Assembly: GCF_020164485.1 (NCBI RefSeq)
Contig: NZ_JAIQZA010000042.1
Span: 1 to 33,969 of the forward strand
Reading direction: 5' to 3'
DNA from: Salegentibacter tibetensis
GTDB lineage: Bacteria > Bacteroidota > Bacteroidia > Flavobacteriales > Flavobacteriaceae
DNA length: 33,969 nucleotides
In this document: piece after piece, positions 16,326-24,197 of the stretch
Numbering within the stretch: the first letter of the stretch is position 1
Layout of the letters: each line of letters opens with the position of its first letter
The notes under the pieces: generated by a model
What the model was told of the DNA's origin: nothing
Databases searched by the model: none
What the model saw: the letters and a program-made list of their open reading frames with translations, nothing else
Program-made: the position numbers and the translations under genes

Positions 16326-17615
16326 ATGAAACATTTTTTTAACCGTATCTATATTCTATTTTCCAATCTTCAGAACAAAATTGCATTTTATCCCAGTGTT
16401 TTTGCAATTTTCGGTTTTCTTATAGCTTTTTTACTTATTTACATCGAAAATCAGGGCGCTTCCAGATATCTCTTAGAGCATATCCCAATGTTAGTAGTAG
16501 ACAATGGTAATACCGCTCTTAGCATTCTATCTGTTTGTATTACCGGCCTCATTTCTATGATGGTTTTCAGCTTTTCTATGGTGATGGTTCTTTTAAATCA
16601 GGCTGCGAGTAATTACTCCCCAAGATTGCTACCAGGATTAATTTCTGATAAAAATCATCAGGTTATATTGGGGACATATTTGGCAACAATTATATATTGT
16701 ATTTTCGTAGCGGTTTCCATTCAGCCAGAAGAAGGATCATATCAAACACCCGGGTTTTCGGTGTTGTTGGGGATTTTATTTACGGTGGTTTGTATTGCAG
16801 CTTTTATATATTTTATTCATAATATTTCCCAAAGCATTCAGATTAACAATATCCTGGACCGCATCTATAATCAGGCTAAAACGCGTTTAAATTTTTTGCT
16901 AAAAAATCAAGAAAACGAGCAACAGGATTTCCCTGATACAGATGACTGGTATAATTATCATTCAGAAAAAAGTGGTTATTTTCAGGATTTATCTTCCAAT
17001 AACCTCCTGGATATATGCCGGGAAAATGAAACCCAGATAGAAATCTTACCGGTAAAGGGAATTTTTATTTTAAGCGGAATCCCACTCTTTAAATCGAAAA
17101 AGGAACTTGATGAAGAGACCGTAAATAAAATACTTTCAAATTTTAATCTTGCCCGGGGCGAGATGGTAAATACCAGCTATGTTCTGGCTTTTAAACAAAT
17201 TGCAGAAGTTATAGTAAAAGCAATGTCTCCTGGAGTTAACGATCCCGGAACCGCTTTAAATGCCCTGGATTATTTAACCGAATTACTGGCTTTGAGAATG
17301 CAAAAGGTTGATAAACAAATTCTAAAGTCAGATGATCAAATTTTAGTAAAAATGCGAAGCGTAAGTTTTGACGAACTTTTATACCAGGTTATGGCCTCTA
17401 TACGGACTTATTGCAAACATGATATTATCATTGTTCAGAAACTTGGAATGATGTTTTACTATCTAGAATCTCAAAAAGCGATTAATGAAAAGTATTATGA
17501 AGCCCTGAAAACCGAAGCTAAAAACCTTATCTCTGATGCTAAATCGGCTATGAAGAATGAAGCAGATATCAAAAAAATAAAGGCTATTGAAAAGCAATTA
17601 AACCTGGAAAATTAA
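16326..17615 (+). CDS. DUF2254 family inner-membrane protein
   Basis: 429 aa. The N-terminal part has four membrane helices at about 20-42, 63-90 (NTALSILSVCITGLISMMVF), 113-135 and 145-168. They are linked by the conserved block SFSMVMVLLNQAASNYSPRL followed by LPGLISDKNHQVILGTYLAT, which is diagnostic of DUF2254. The C-terminal 250 residues are cytoplasmic and contain the second conserved block FKQIAEVIVKAMSPGVNDPG then TALNALDYLTELL (about 299-330). The biochemical role of the family is not established as far as I know. The gene diverges from hsp20; the DUF1456 gene follows after 34 bp on the same strand. Confidence 0.92.
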   Translation: MKHFFNRIYILFSNLQNKIAFYPSVFAIFGFLIAFLLIYIENQGASRYLLEHIPMLVVDNGNTALSILSVCITGLISMMVFSFSMVMVLLNQAASNYSPRLLPGLISDKNHQVILGTYLATIIYCIFVAVSIQPEEGSYQTPGFSVLLGILFTVVCIAAFIYFIHNISQSIQINNILDRIYNQAKTRLNFLLKNQENEQQDFPDTDDWYNYHSEKSGYFQDLSSNNLLDICRENETQIEILPVKGIFILSGIPLFKSKKELDEETVNKILSNFNLARGEMVNTSYVLAFKQIAEVIVKAMSPGVNDPGTALNALDYLTELLALRMQKVDKQILKSDDQILVKMRSVSFDELLYQVMASIRTYCKHDIIIVQKLGMMFYYLESQKAINEKYYEALKTEAKNLISDAKSAMKNEADIKKIKAIEKQLNLEN

Positions 17616-17649
17616 AAGCAGTACTTCAGAAAAAACCTAAATTTGCGCT

Positions 17650-17907
17650 ATGGGATTAACAAACAACGATATTTTCAAAAAGTTAAGAGTCGCTCACAAA
17701 TTGCGGGACGACGATATTGTAAAGATTTGCTCTTTGGTAGATTTTAAAGTTACCAAAAGTGAAATTGGTGCTATTTTTAGAGCAGAAGATCATCCGAAAT
17801 ATGTAGAATGCGGCGATCAATTTCTTCGGAATTTTCTAAACGGACTCATTATCCATCTCCGCGGTCCTATGCCGCCAAAAAAGGAAAAGAAATCAGAGAA
17901 AGAATAA
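17650..17907 (+). CDS. DUF1456 family protein, single-repeat form (YehS-like)
   Basis: 85 aa. The residues MGLTNNDIFKKLRVAHKLRD, then IVKICSLVDFKVTKSEI, and the ending LRNFLNGLIIHLRGP match the DUF1456 module seen in E. coli YehS. The conserved VECGDQFLRNFLNGLI block is present. YehS is about 150 aa with two copies of the module; this protein has one copy followed by a short Lys/Glu tail (PPKKEKKSEKE). It ends with a normal stop and no second module follows in any frame, so it is a natural half-length form or an old truncation. The function is unknown. It is likely co-transcribed with the DUF2254 gene. Confidence 0.85.
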   Translation: MGLTNNDIFKKLRVAHKLRDDDIVKICSLVDFKVTKSEIGAIFRAEDHPKYVECGDQFLRNFLNGLIIHLRGPMPPKKEKKSEKE

Positions 17908-17932
17908 TCTTTCTTACAGTTCCAAATAAAAA

Positions 17933-17963
17933 GACCTCACAGGTTTTGAAAACCTGTGAGGTC
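17933..17963. repeat. Perfect 15-bp palindrome, flavobacterial intergenic repeat, likely bidirectional terminator
   Basis: GACCTCACAGGTTTT at 17933-17947 and its exact reverse complement at 17949-17963 are separated by a single G. It follows the DUF1456 stop by 25 bp, with an AT-rich stretch after it. From memory, very similar palindromes (GACCT-ACAGGTTTT...AAAACCTGT-AGGTC) recur between genes of many flavobacteria. It could end transcripts from both sides. Confidence 0.75.
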
Positions 17964-17975
17964 CAATAATTTTTA

Positions 17976-18092
17976 CGTCATTCTGTCCCGAAAGCTTTCG
18001 GGATTGTTTCAGAATCTAAGTTCTTAATAATTAAATCATGTTAGACCCCCGATAAAAATCGGGGCAGGCTCTGAAATAAATTCAGGGTGACG
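17976..18092. repeat. Composite palindromic intergenic element (BIME/MITE-like)
   Basis: The outer arms CGTCATTCTG (17976-17985) and CAGGGTGACG (18083-18092) are imperfect reverse complements. The next arms TTTCAGAATCT (18007-18017) and GGCTCTGAAA also pair. Inside are an 18-bp perfect palindrome TCCCGAAAGCTTTCGGGA (17986-18003) and the hairpin CCCCGAT-AAAA-ATCGGGG (about 18047-18064). It carries no ORF. It ends 6 bp before the ettA stop and may serve as its terminator. The nested-palindrome structure resembles non-autonomous repeats spread by an outside transposase. Confidence 0.7.
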
Positions 18093-18097
18093 CTAGC

Positions 18098-19789
18098 TTA
18101 TCGCACCAATTTCTTATACTTAATACGTTTCGGCATAATATCGCCACCAAGACGCTTTTTCTTATTTTCTTCGTAATCTGAGAAGCTTCCTTCAAAGAAA
18201 TATACTTGCGAATCTCCTTCAAAAGCTAGAATATGTGTACAAATCCTATCCAGGAACCAACGGTCGTGAGAAATAACTACAGCACATCCCGCAAAGTTTT
18301 CCAAACCTTCTTCCAGCGCTCTAAGGGTGTTTACATCTAGATCGTTGGTAGGCTCATCCAGTAGCAACACGTTTCCTTCTTCTTTTAAGGTCATCGCTAA
18401 ATGAAGTCGGTTTCGCTCACCACCAGAAAGCATATTCACTTTCTTGTTTTGTTCGCTTCCGCTAAAGTTAAATCGGCTTAAATAAGCTCTTGAATTCACC
18501 TGGCGACCACCCATCATGATCAATTCCTGTTCGTCGCTAAAGTTCTGCCAAATAGTTTTTTCAGGATTAATATTAGAATGAGCCTGATCTACATAAGCGA
18601 TTTTCGCGGTTTCCCCAACTTCAAAACTTCCTTTATCGGGTCGTTCTTCCCCCATAATCATTTTAAAGATGGTGGTTTTACCTGCACCGTTTGGTCCAAT
18701 TACACCTACAATTCCTGCCTGCGGAAGTTTAAAATTCAAATCTTCATACAGCAGTTTATCATCAAAAGCTTTACTAACACCATTCGCTTCAATCACATTG
18801 GTACCAAGTCTTGGCCCATTTGGAATATAAATTTCCAGTTGCTCGTCCATTTTCTTTTCATCCTGGCTTAACAACTTATCGTAATTATTTAAACGGGCTT
18901 TCTGTTTAGCCTGTCTTCCTTTAGGATTCATTTTAGACCATTCCAGTTCTCGCTCTAAAGTTTTTTGACGTTTGCTGGCTTGCTTTTGTTCCTGCGCCAT
19001 ACGTTTAGACTTTTGGTCTAACCAGGAAGAATAATTTCCTTTCCACGGGATACCTTCTCCCCTGTCCAGTTCTAAAATCCATCCGGCAACATTATCAAGG
19101 AAATAACGGTCGTGCGTTACCGCGATCACAGTCCCTTTATACTGCGCCAGGTGATGCTCCAACCAGTGTACCGATTCGGCATCAAGGTGGTTTGTAGGCT
19201 CATCTAAAAGTAAAATATCAGGTTCCTGAAGCAACAAGCGACAAAGTGCCACTCTTCTTCTTTCCCCTCCTGAAAGTACCGAAATCTTTTTATCGGCTTC
19301 AGGAGTTCGCAAAGCATCCATCGCTATCTCCAGCTTGGTATCCAACTCCCACGCGTTTGAAGCATCTATTTTATCCTGAAGTGCAGCCTGCTTATCCATA
19401 AGCTTCTGCATCTTATCGGCATCTTCATAAACCTCGGGTAACCCAAACTGATCGTTAATTTTATTGTATTCATCGAGAATAGCCACTGTTTCGGCAACTC
19501 CTTCTTTTACAACTTCAAGAACGGTTTTATCTTCATCTACCTTTGGTTCCTGTTCAAGGTATCCAATGGTATAACCCGGGGAGAAAACCACATCTCCCTG
19601 GTAGTTTTTATCTTCGCCGGCAATAATTCTAAGTAAAGTAGATTTACCTGAACCGTTTAAACCGAGGATCCCGATTTTTGCACCATAGAAAAAACTAAGG
19701 TATATATTTTTCAAAACCGGGGTATTCGCATTTTTAAAAGTCTTGGTCACCCCAGACATTGAAAAAATCACTTTTTTATCGTCTGCCAT
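18098..19789 (-). CDS. ettA: Energy-dependent translational throttle protein EttA (ABC-F ATPase)
   Basis: 563 aa, normal for EttA. Two ABC domains sit in one chain without membrane segments. Domain 1: Walker A GLNGSGKST at about 43-51, signature LSGGERRRVALCRLL, Walker B LLLDEPTNHLD. The linker is basic and helical (SKRMAQEQKQASKRQKTLER), the P-site tRNA interaction motif region. Domain 2: GPNGAGKTT, LSGGERNRLHLA, LLLDEPTNDLD. In E. coli, EttA binds the ribosomal E site and gates the first elongation step according to the ATP/ADP ratio. The start MADDKKVIFSMSGVTKTF matches the family. It is transcribed alone or with the genes upstream (66 bp gap). Confidence 0.95.
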   Translation of the reverse strand: MADDKKVIFSMSGVTKTFKNANTPVLKNIYLSFFYGAKIGILGLNGSGKSTLLRIIAGEDKNYQGDVVFSPGYTIGYLEQEPKVDEDKTVLEVVKEGVAETVAILDEYNKINDQFGLPEVYEDADKMQKLMDKQAALQDKIDASNAWELDTKLEIAMDALRTPEADKKISVLSGGERRRVALCRLLLQEPDILLLDEPTNHLDAESVHWLEHHLAQYKGTVIAVTHDRYFLDNVAGWILELDRGEGIPWKGNYSSWLDQKSKRMAQEQKQASKRQKTLERELEWSKMNPKGRQAKQKARLNNYDKLLSQDEKKMDEQLEIYIPNGPRLGTNVIEANGVSKAFDDKLLYEDLNFKLPQAGIVGVIGPNGAGKTTIFKMIMGEERPDKGSFEVGETAKIAYVDQAHSNINPEKTIWQNFSDEQELIMMGGRQVNSRAYLSRFNFSGSEQNKKVNMLSGGERNRLHLAMTLKEEGNVLLLDEPTNDLDVNTLRALEEGLENFAGCAVVISHDRWFLDRICTHILAFEGDSQVYFFEGSFSDYEENKKKRLGGDIMPKRIKYKKLVR

Positions 19790-19855
19790 ATATTGTAATT
19801 TTTATGCTATTTTAGGAATGCAAATATCTGAAAATAAAGTCAGAATTAGAATCAA

Positions 19856-20329
19856 TTATTTATAAAGCCCCAGTAAGCGCAAGATGATTAGCATTTGCCC
19901 AGTGTGGTAGGCCGTATGCTCTACAACCAGTAAAATTTCACGCAGTAAAGTATGCTCTTCGGAATTTTTAACCGGATGATTTAAATCGTTGTCAACATCT
20001 AAAATGAAGTTTTTTAAAGTGTCCCGGTCATCAAAATAATTCTTTTTCAGCTTTTCCCAGGCTTCTTCTGTTTGGGGAGCCGACTCCTTAGGCCAGTAGT
20101 CATCGGGCCATTTTGAGGTTTTATAATCTTCGTAAATAGAAAATTCCAAAATATCTTTTTGGGCAAAAACAATATGATAAGAAAGTTCGTAAAAGGAATA
20201 CGGCAGGTTTTGCGGCCGTTCGCCTAATTTTTCGAAAGGAATATCATCTATAAAATGCTCTAAAGGCATAAAAGCCTCGCCACCTTTTAAATGTTTTATT
20301 AATTGTTCTCTCTGTGCTGAATTTGACAT
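19856..20329 (-). CDS. DinB-like (DinB/YfiT superfamily) protein
   Basis: 157 aa. It is an all-helical protein with the three-histidine metal site of the DinB/YfiT fold: H52 in ELSYHIVFAQ, and H138 and H142 in VVEHTAYHTGQM, where the last block is the family signature. Known relatives include metal-dependent thiol transferases, but most members have no assigned reaction. The gene lies 10 bp downstream of the CAL67264-family gene on the same strand and 66 bp ahead of ettA. Confidence 0.85.
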   Translation of the reverse strand: MSNSAQREQLIKHLKGGEAFMPLEHFIDDIPFEKLGERPQNLPYSFYELSYHIVFAQKDILEFSIYEDYKTSKWPDDYWPKESAPQTEEAWEKLKKNYFDDRDTLKNFILDVDNDLNHPVKNSEEHTLLREILLVVEHTAYHTGQMLIILRLLGLYK

Positions 20330-20339
20330 TCTACCTATT

Positions 20340-20519
20340 TTAAATTCTCCCTTTTAATGCGTTAAATGCCCAGGAAATAGCGAAAAAACCAATTCCCACT
20401 ACTGAAAAGCCAATGGCGTATTCCCTGTATTTTAGGACACCCAGTAAAATTATAGCGGCACCAATTATAAACAAGGCAAAAGATGCCCAGGCGAAAATGG
20501 TATTTTTATTCATTCCCAT
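20340..20519 (-). CDS. CAL67264 family small membrane protein
   Basis: 59 aa from the ATG at 20519 (MGMNKNTIFAWASFALFIIG); the frame extends to a TTG at 20537, which I reject. It has two hydrophobic helices, about 8-25 and 33-50 (EYAIGFSVVGIGFFAISWAF), and a C-terminal FNALKGRI. I recall this pattern as the CAL67264 family, a short protein named from Gramella forsetii and confined to flavobacteria. No function is known. The gene is 10 bp ahead of the DinB-like gene. Confidence 0.8.
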   Translation of the reverse strand: MGMNKNTIFAWASFALFIIGAAIILLGVLKYREYAIGFSVVGIGFFAISWAFNALKGRI

Positions 20520-20696
20520 ATTTAAGGTTTTAAACAAATATCGGGTATTTTACATTCCTAAACCATAAGTAGAATTCACTCTATTTTGTATTTTAGCCAA
20601 AAGACAGCTTTAAATTTAAAAATTACTGAAATTTTGATAATATTTCTACCTATTTAAAAGATATTTCTAATTTCAGAATTTAAAAAATAAAAATAT

Positions 20697-22325
20697 ATGA
20701 ATATGAAATTCAATAAAAATGAAGACCATAATAAACTTTTGGTTTCTTCATTAAATCATAAACTTAAACGCGTAAAACTTGGGGGTGGTGAAAAGCGCAT
20801 CGAAAAACACCACGCCAAAGGAAAAATGACCGCACGTGAACGTATTGATTTTTTGCTCGACGATAAATCAAATTCCATTGAAATAGGTGCTTTCGCCGGG
20901 GAAGGAATGTACGAAGAACACGGCGGCTGCCCTTCAGGTGGCGTGGTCGTTAAAATGGGCTATGTATCCGGGAAACAATGTATAGTTGTAGCTAATGATG
21001 CTACCGTAAAAGCGGGAGCCTGGTTTCCTATTACCGGAAAGAAAAACCTTCGAGCCCAGGAAATAGCGATTGAAAACCGACTTCCTATAATTTATTTAGT
21101 GGACAGCGCCGGGGTTTATCTACCGATGCAGGATGAAATTTTCCCGGATAAAGAACACTTCGGAAGGATTTTTAGAAATAATGCCGTGATGAGTAGTATG
21201 GGAATTACCCAAATTGCAGCGGTTATGGGAAGTTGTGTTGCTGGTGGTGCTTACTTGCCAATTATGAGCGATGAAGCCTTAATCGTTGAAAAAACCGGAA
21301 GTATTTTTCTTGCCGGAAGCTACCTCGTAAAAGCCGCCATTGGCGAAACTGTAGATAACGAAACCCTGGGTGGGGCTACCACGCATAGCGAAATTAGTGG
21401 GGTTACCGATTATAAAGCGAAAGACGATAAAGACGCGCTTACCCGAATTCAGAATATCATGGATAAAATGGGCGATTTCGACAAAGCCGGATTTAGCCAT
21501 AAAAAAGCCGTAAAACCGAAAGAAAACCCGGAAGATATCTACGGAATTTTACCCAAAAAACGTAGCGACCAGTATGATGTTAGGGAAATTATTTCCCGTC
21601 TGGTAGACGGTTCAGAATTTGAAGAATATAAAGAAGGCTACGGGCAAACCATTATTACCGGCTATGCCAGGATTGATGGCTGGGCCGTGGGAATCGTTGC
21701 CAATCAACGAAAAATCGTAAAAACCAAAAAAGGAGAAATGCAATTTGGCGGGGTAATTTATTCTGATTCGGCTGATAAAGCCACCCGTTTTATCGCAAAC
21801 TGTAACCAGAAAAAAATCCCGCTGGTTTTTCTTCAGGATGTAACAGGATTTATGGTTGGCAGCAAAAGCGAGCACGGTGGTATTATTAAAGACGGTGCTA
21901 AAATGGTAAGTGCGGTAAGTAACTCGGTAGTACCAAAATTCACCATTATTATGGGGAATTCTTATGGTGCCGGAAATTACGCTATGTGCGGAAAAGCATA
22001 CGACCCAAGACTAATCGCTGCCTGGCCAAGTGCAGAACTCGCTGTAATGGGCGGTACACAAGCCGCCAAGGTTTTAGCACAAATTGAAACGGCATCGATG
22101 GAGAAAAAAGGCGAAAAAGTTGACGAAGAAAAAGAAAAAGAAGTTTTTGAAGCTATTAAAGCACGCTATGACGAACAAACTTCGCCTTATTATGCAGCAG
22201 CTCGTTTATGGACAGACGCAGTGATAGATCCTTTAGACACCAGAAAATGGATTTCTATGGGGATTGAAGCCGCCAACCACGCGCCAATCGAAAAAGATTT
22301 TAATTTAGGGGTGATTCAAACGTAA
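20697..22325 (+). CDS. Acyl-CoA carboxylase beta subunit (methylcrotonoyl-CoA carboxylase-like)
   Basis: 542 aa, the full length of biotin-dependent carboxyltransferase beta subunits. The crotonase-fold N-domain has KGKMTARERIDFLLDD, VANDATVKAGAWFPITGKKN, and DSAGVYLPMQDEIFPDKEHF followed by GRIFRNNAVMSS. It then has the acyl-CoA oxyanion loop GSCVAGGAYLPIMSDEALIV. The C-domain has VFLQDVTGFMVGSKSE and MGNSYGAGNYAMCGKAYDPR. The FPDKEHFGRIF and GGAYLPxMSDE blocks resemble the methylcrotonoyl-CoA branch rather than propionyl-CoA carboxylase, so a role in leucine catabolism is plausible. The biotinylated alpha subunit is not in the window. It probably shares a transcript with the M1 peptidase 8 bp downstream. 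Confidence 0.93.
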   Translation: MNMKFNKNEDHNKLLVSSLNHKLKRVKLGGGEKRIEKHHAKGKMTARERIDFLLDDKSNSIEIGAFAGEGMYEEHGGCPSGGVVVKMGYVSGKQCIVVANDATVKAGAWFPITGKKNLRAQEIAIENRLPIIYLVDSAGVYLPMQDEIFPDKEHFGRIFRNNAVMSSMGITQIAAVMGSCVAGGAYLPIMSDEALIVEKTGSIFLAGSYLVKAAIGETVDNETLGGATTHSEISGVTDYKAKDDKDALTRIQNIMDKMGDFDKAGFSHKKAVKPKENPEDIYGILPKKRSDQYDVREIISRLVDGSEFEEYKEGYGQTIITGYARIDGWAVGIVANQRKIVKTKKGEMQFGGVIYSDSADKATRFIANCNQKKIPLVFLQDVTGFMVGSKSEHGGIIKDGAKMVSAVSNSVVPKFTIIMGNSYGAGNYAMCGKAYDPRLIAAWPSAELAVMGGTQAAKVLAQIETASMEKKGEKVDEEKEKEVFEAIKARYDEQTSPYYAAARLWTDAVIDPLDTRKWISMGIEAANHAPIEKDFNLGVIQT

Positions 22326-22333
22326 TCTTCAAA

Positions 22334-23980
22334 ATGAATATGAAAAAAATAATTTTAATTCTTGCTGTTTTTATTGCAGCTTCCAATATTTCCTATGCCC
22401 AGGTTTTAAGTAACAAGGAAGGTAATTATACCGAAGCCGATTCACTTAGAGGCTCGCTAAGGGCAGAGCGCGCCTTTGATGTTCAGAAATATCATTTAAA
22501 ACTTAAAGTAGAACCTGAAAAACAATTTATTTCCGGTTTTAATACTATTAGTTTTATTGCTGAAGATGACCTTTCTACAATTCAAATAGATCTATTCGAA
22601 AATATGGAAGTAGATTCTATTCTTCAGAATGGCGAAGTTTTAACTTATGAACGTAAACATAATGCGGTTTTTATCGATTTAGATGAGTCGGTACAAGCTG
22701 ATGAGCAAGGAGAAATTCAGTTTTATTATTCCGGAAAACCTATCGTAGCAAGAAATGCGCCCTGGGATGGCGGATTTGTCTGGGACGAAGATGATAATGG
22801 AGACCCTTGGGTAGGCGTTGCTGTGCAGGGAACCGGGGCCAGCCTTTGGTATCCCAATAAAGATCATCAAAGTGACGAACCCGAAGAAGTTCAGCTGGAT
22901 ATCGCAGTTCCAAACGGATTAATGAATGTCTCTAATGGGCAATTCTTAGGCGAGAAAGATTTAGGAAACGGATTTACCCAATGGAGTTGGAAAACCGTTA
23001 ACCCAATCAATAATTACAACGTGATGATCAACATCGCGAATTATGAGCATTTCTCTGATTCTTACGGAGATCTTGACCTGGATTACTATGTACTGCCTTA
23101 CAACCTTGAAAAAGCTAAAGAGCAGTTTAAAGAAGTAAAACCAATGATGGATTGCTTTTATGAGAAATTTGGAGAGTATCCTTTTGTGGAAGACGGCTTT
23201 AAATTGATTGAAACTCCCTATCTGGGTATGGAACACCAAAGTGCTGTAGCCTATGGAAATGAATATAAAATGGGCTATCTTGGAAATGACCTTTCCGGCA
23301 CCGGAATTGGCTTAAAATGGGATTATATCATTATCCACGAGTCCGGGCACGAGTGGTACGGCAATAGCATTACCGCAAAAGATATCGCCGATATGTGGAT
23401 TCACGAAGGCTTTACCTCCTATTCTGAAGCTGTTTACGTGGAGTGTCGTTGGGGCAAAGAAGAAGCTTTGGAATATCTAAAAGGAACCCGCCGCGGCCTA
23501 AGTAACACAGCTACTATTATTGGAGATTACGGGGTAAATAGTGAAGGTTCTGGAGATATGTATTTTAAAGGCGCTAATTTGCTAAATACTATTCGCAGTA
23601 TTTATGACGATGATGAATTATGGTGGAAAACTTTAAAGGATTATACTGAAACCTATAAGCATCAAATTATCGATACAGAAACTACCGAATCTTTTTTCGA
23701 TGAGGCTATCGATATAGACCTGAAACCGGTTTTCGAACAATACCTGAGAAATGCTGCCCTACCTCAACTTCAGCTAAAGAAAAAAGCCGACAAAATTTCC
23801 TATCGCTGGAAAGCCGATATAAAAGATTTCACAATGCCTGTAGATATCTTCATTAAAGGGAAGGAAATTCGACTTAATCCAACTACAAATTGGAAAACCT
23901 TAACTCAGGAGGTGAAAAACAAAGATGATATTGCCTTAAATGACATGGAGTTCTACGTTGACTTCAAATTTTTGGAATAA
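22334..23980 (+). CDS. Secreted M1-family zinc aminopeptidase
   Basis: 548 aa. The signal peptide MNMKKIILILAVFIAASNIS, followed by YAQ, directs export. The N-terminal beta domain starts RAERAFDVQKYHLKLKVEPE. The catalytic motif is HESGHEWYG (H335, E336, H339) with the third zinc ligand E358 in MWIHEGF, an exact HEXXH-X18-E. The substrate N-terminus motif, usually GAMEN, is here GMEHQ (YLGMEHQSAVAYGN). The C-terminal helical domain is short (about 150 residues), as in the leukotriene-A4-hydrolase-like branch common in Bacteroidota. It should release N-terminal amino acids from peptides in the periplasm. A clear terminator follows. Confidence 0.95.
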   Translation: MNMKKIILILAVFIAASNISYAQVLSNKEGNYTEADSLRGSLRAERAFDVQKYHLKLKVEPEKQFISGFNTISFIAEDDLSTIQIDLFENMEVDSILQNGEVLTYERKHNAVFIDLDESVQADEQGEIQFYYSGKPIVARNAPWDGGFVWDEDDNGDPWVGVAVQGTGASLWYPNKDHQSDEPEEVQLDIAVPNGLMNVSNGQFLGEKDLGNGFTQWSWKTVNPINNYNVMINIANYEHFSDSYGDLDLDYYVLPYNLEKAKEQFKEVKPMMDCFYEKFGEYPFVEDGFKLIETPYLGMEHQSAVAYGNEYKMGYLGNDLSGTGIGLKWDYIIIHESGHEWYGNSITAKDIADMWIHEGFTSYSEAVYVECRWGKEEALEYLKGTRRGLSNTATIIGDYGVNSEGSGDMYFKGANLLNTIRSIYDDDELWWKTLKDYTETYKHQIIDTETTESFFDEAIDIDLKPVFEQYLRNAALPQLQLKKKADKISYRWKADIKDFTMPVDIFIKGKEIRLNPTTNWKTLTQEVKNKDDIALNDMEFYVDFKFLE

Positions 23981-24001
23981 ACTAAATCAAAATATAAGAA
24001 T

Positions 24002-24037
24002 AAACCTGCAGGATTAAAGATTCTGCAGGTTTTTTTG
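24002..24037 (+). terminator. Intrinsic terminator after the carboxylase / M1 peptidase operon
   Basis: AAACCTGCAG (24002-24011) and CTGCAGGTTT (24023-24032) pair perfectly around an 11-nt loop, and the T-run extends to 24036. It lies 21 bp after the M1 stop. Confidence 0.92.
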
Positions 24038-24197
24038 TTTTTAATTCCCCAAAATTTTCCTCGAATGGAATTCCTAGCCCATTCCTTATTCTCAACTAAA
24101 ATCCCGTAAAAATAATTTTAATCCTGCCCATTCAGGTATCTGTTTTACAAATTATAATTAACTTAAGGCAGCGCTAATTCAGAATTCCTTATTAAAA

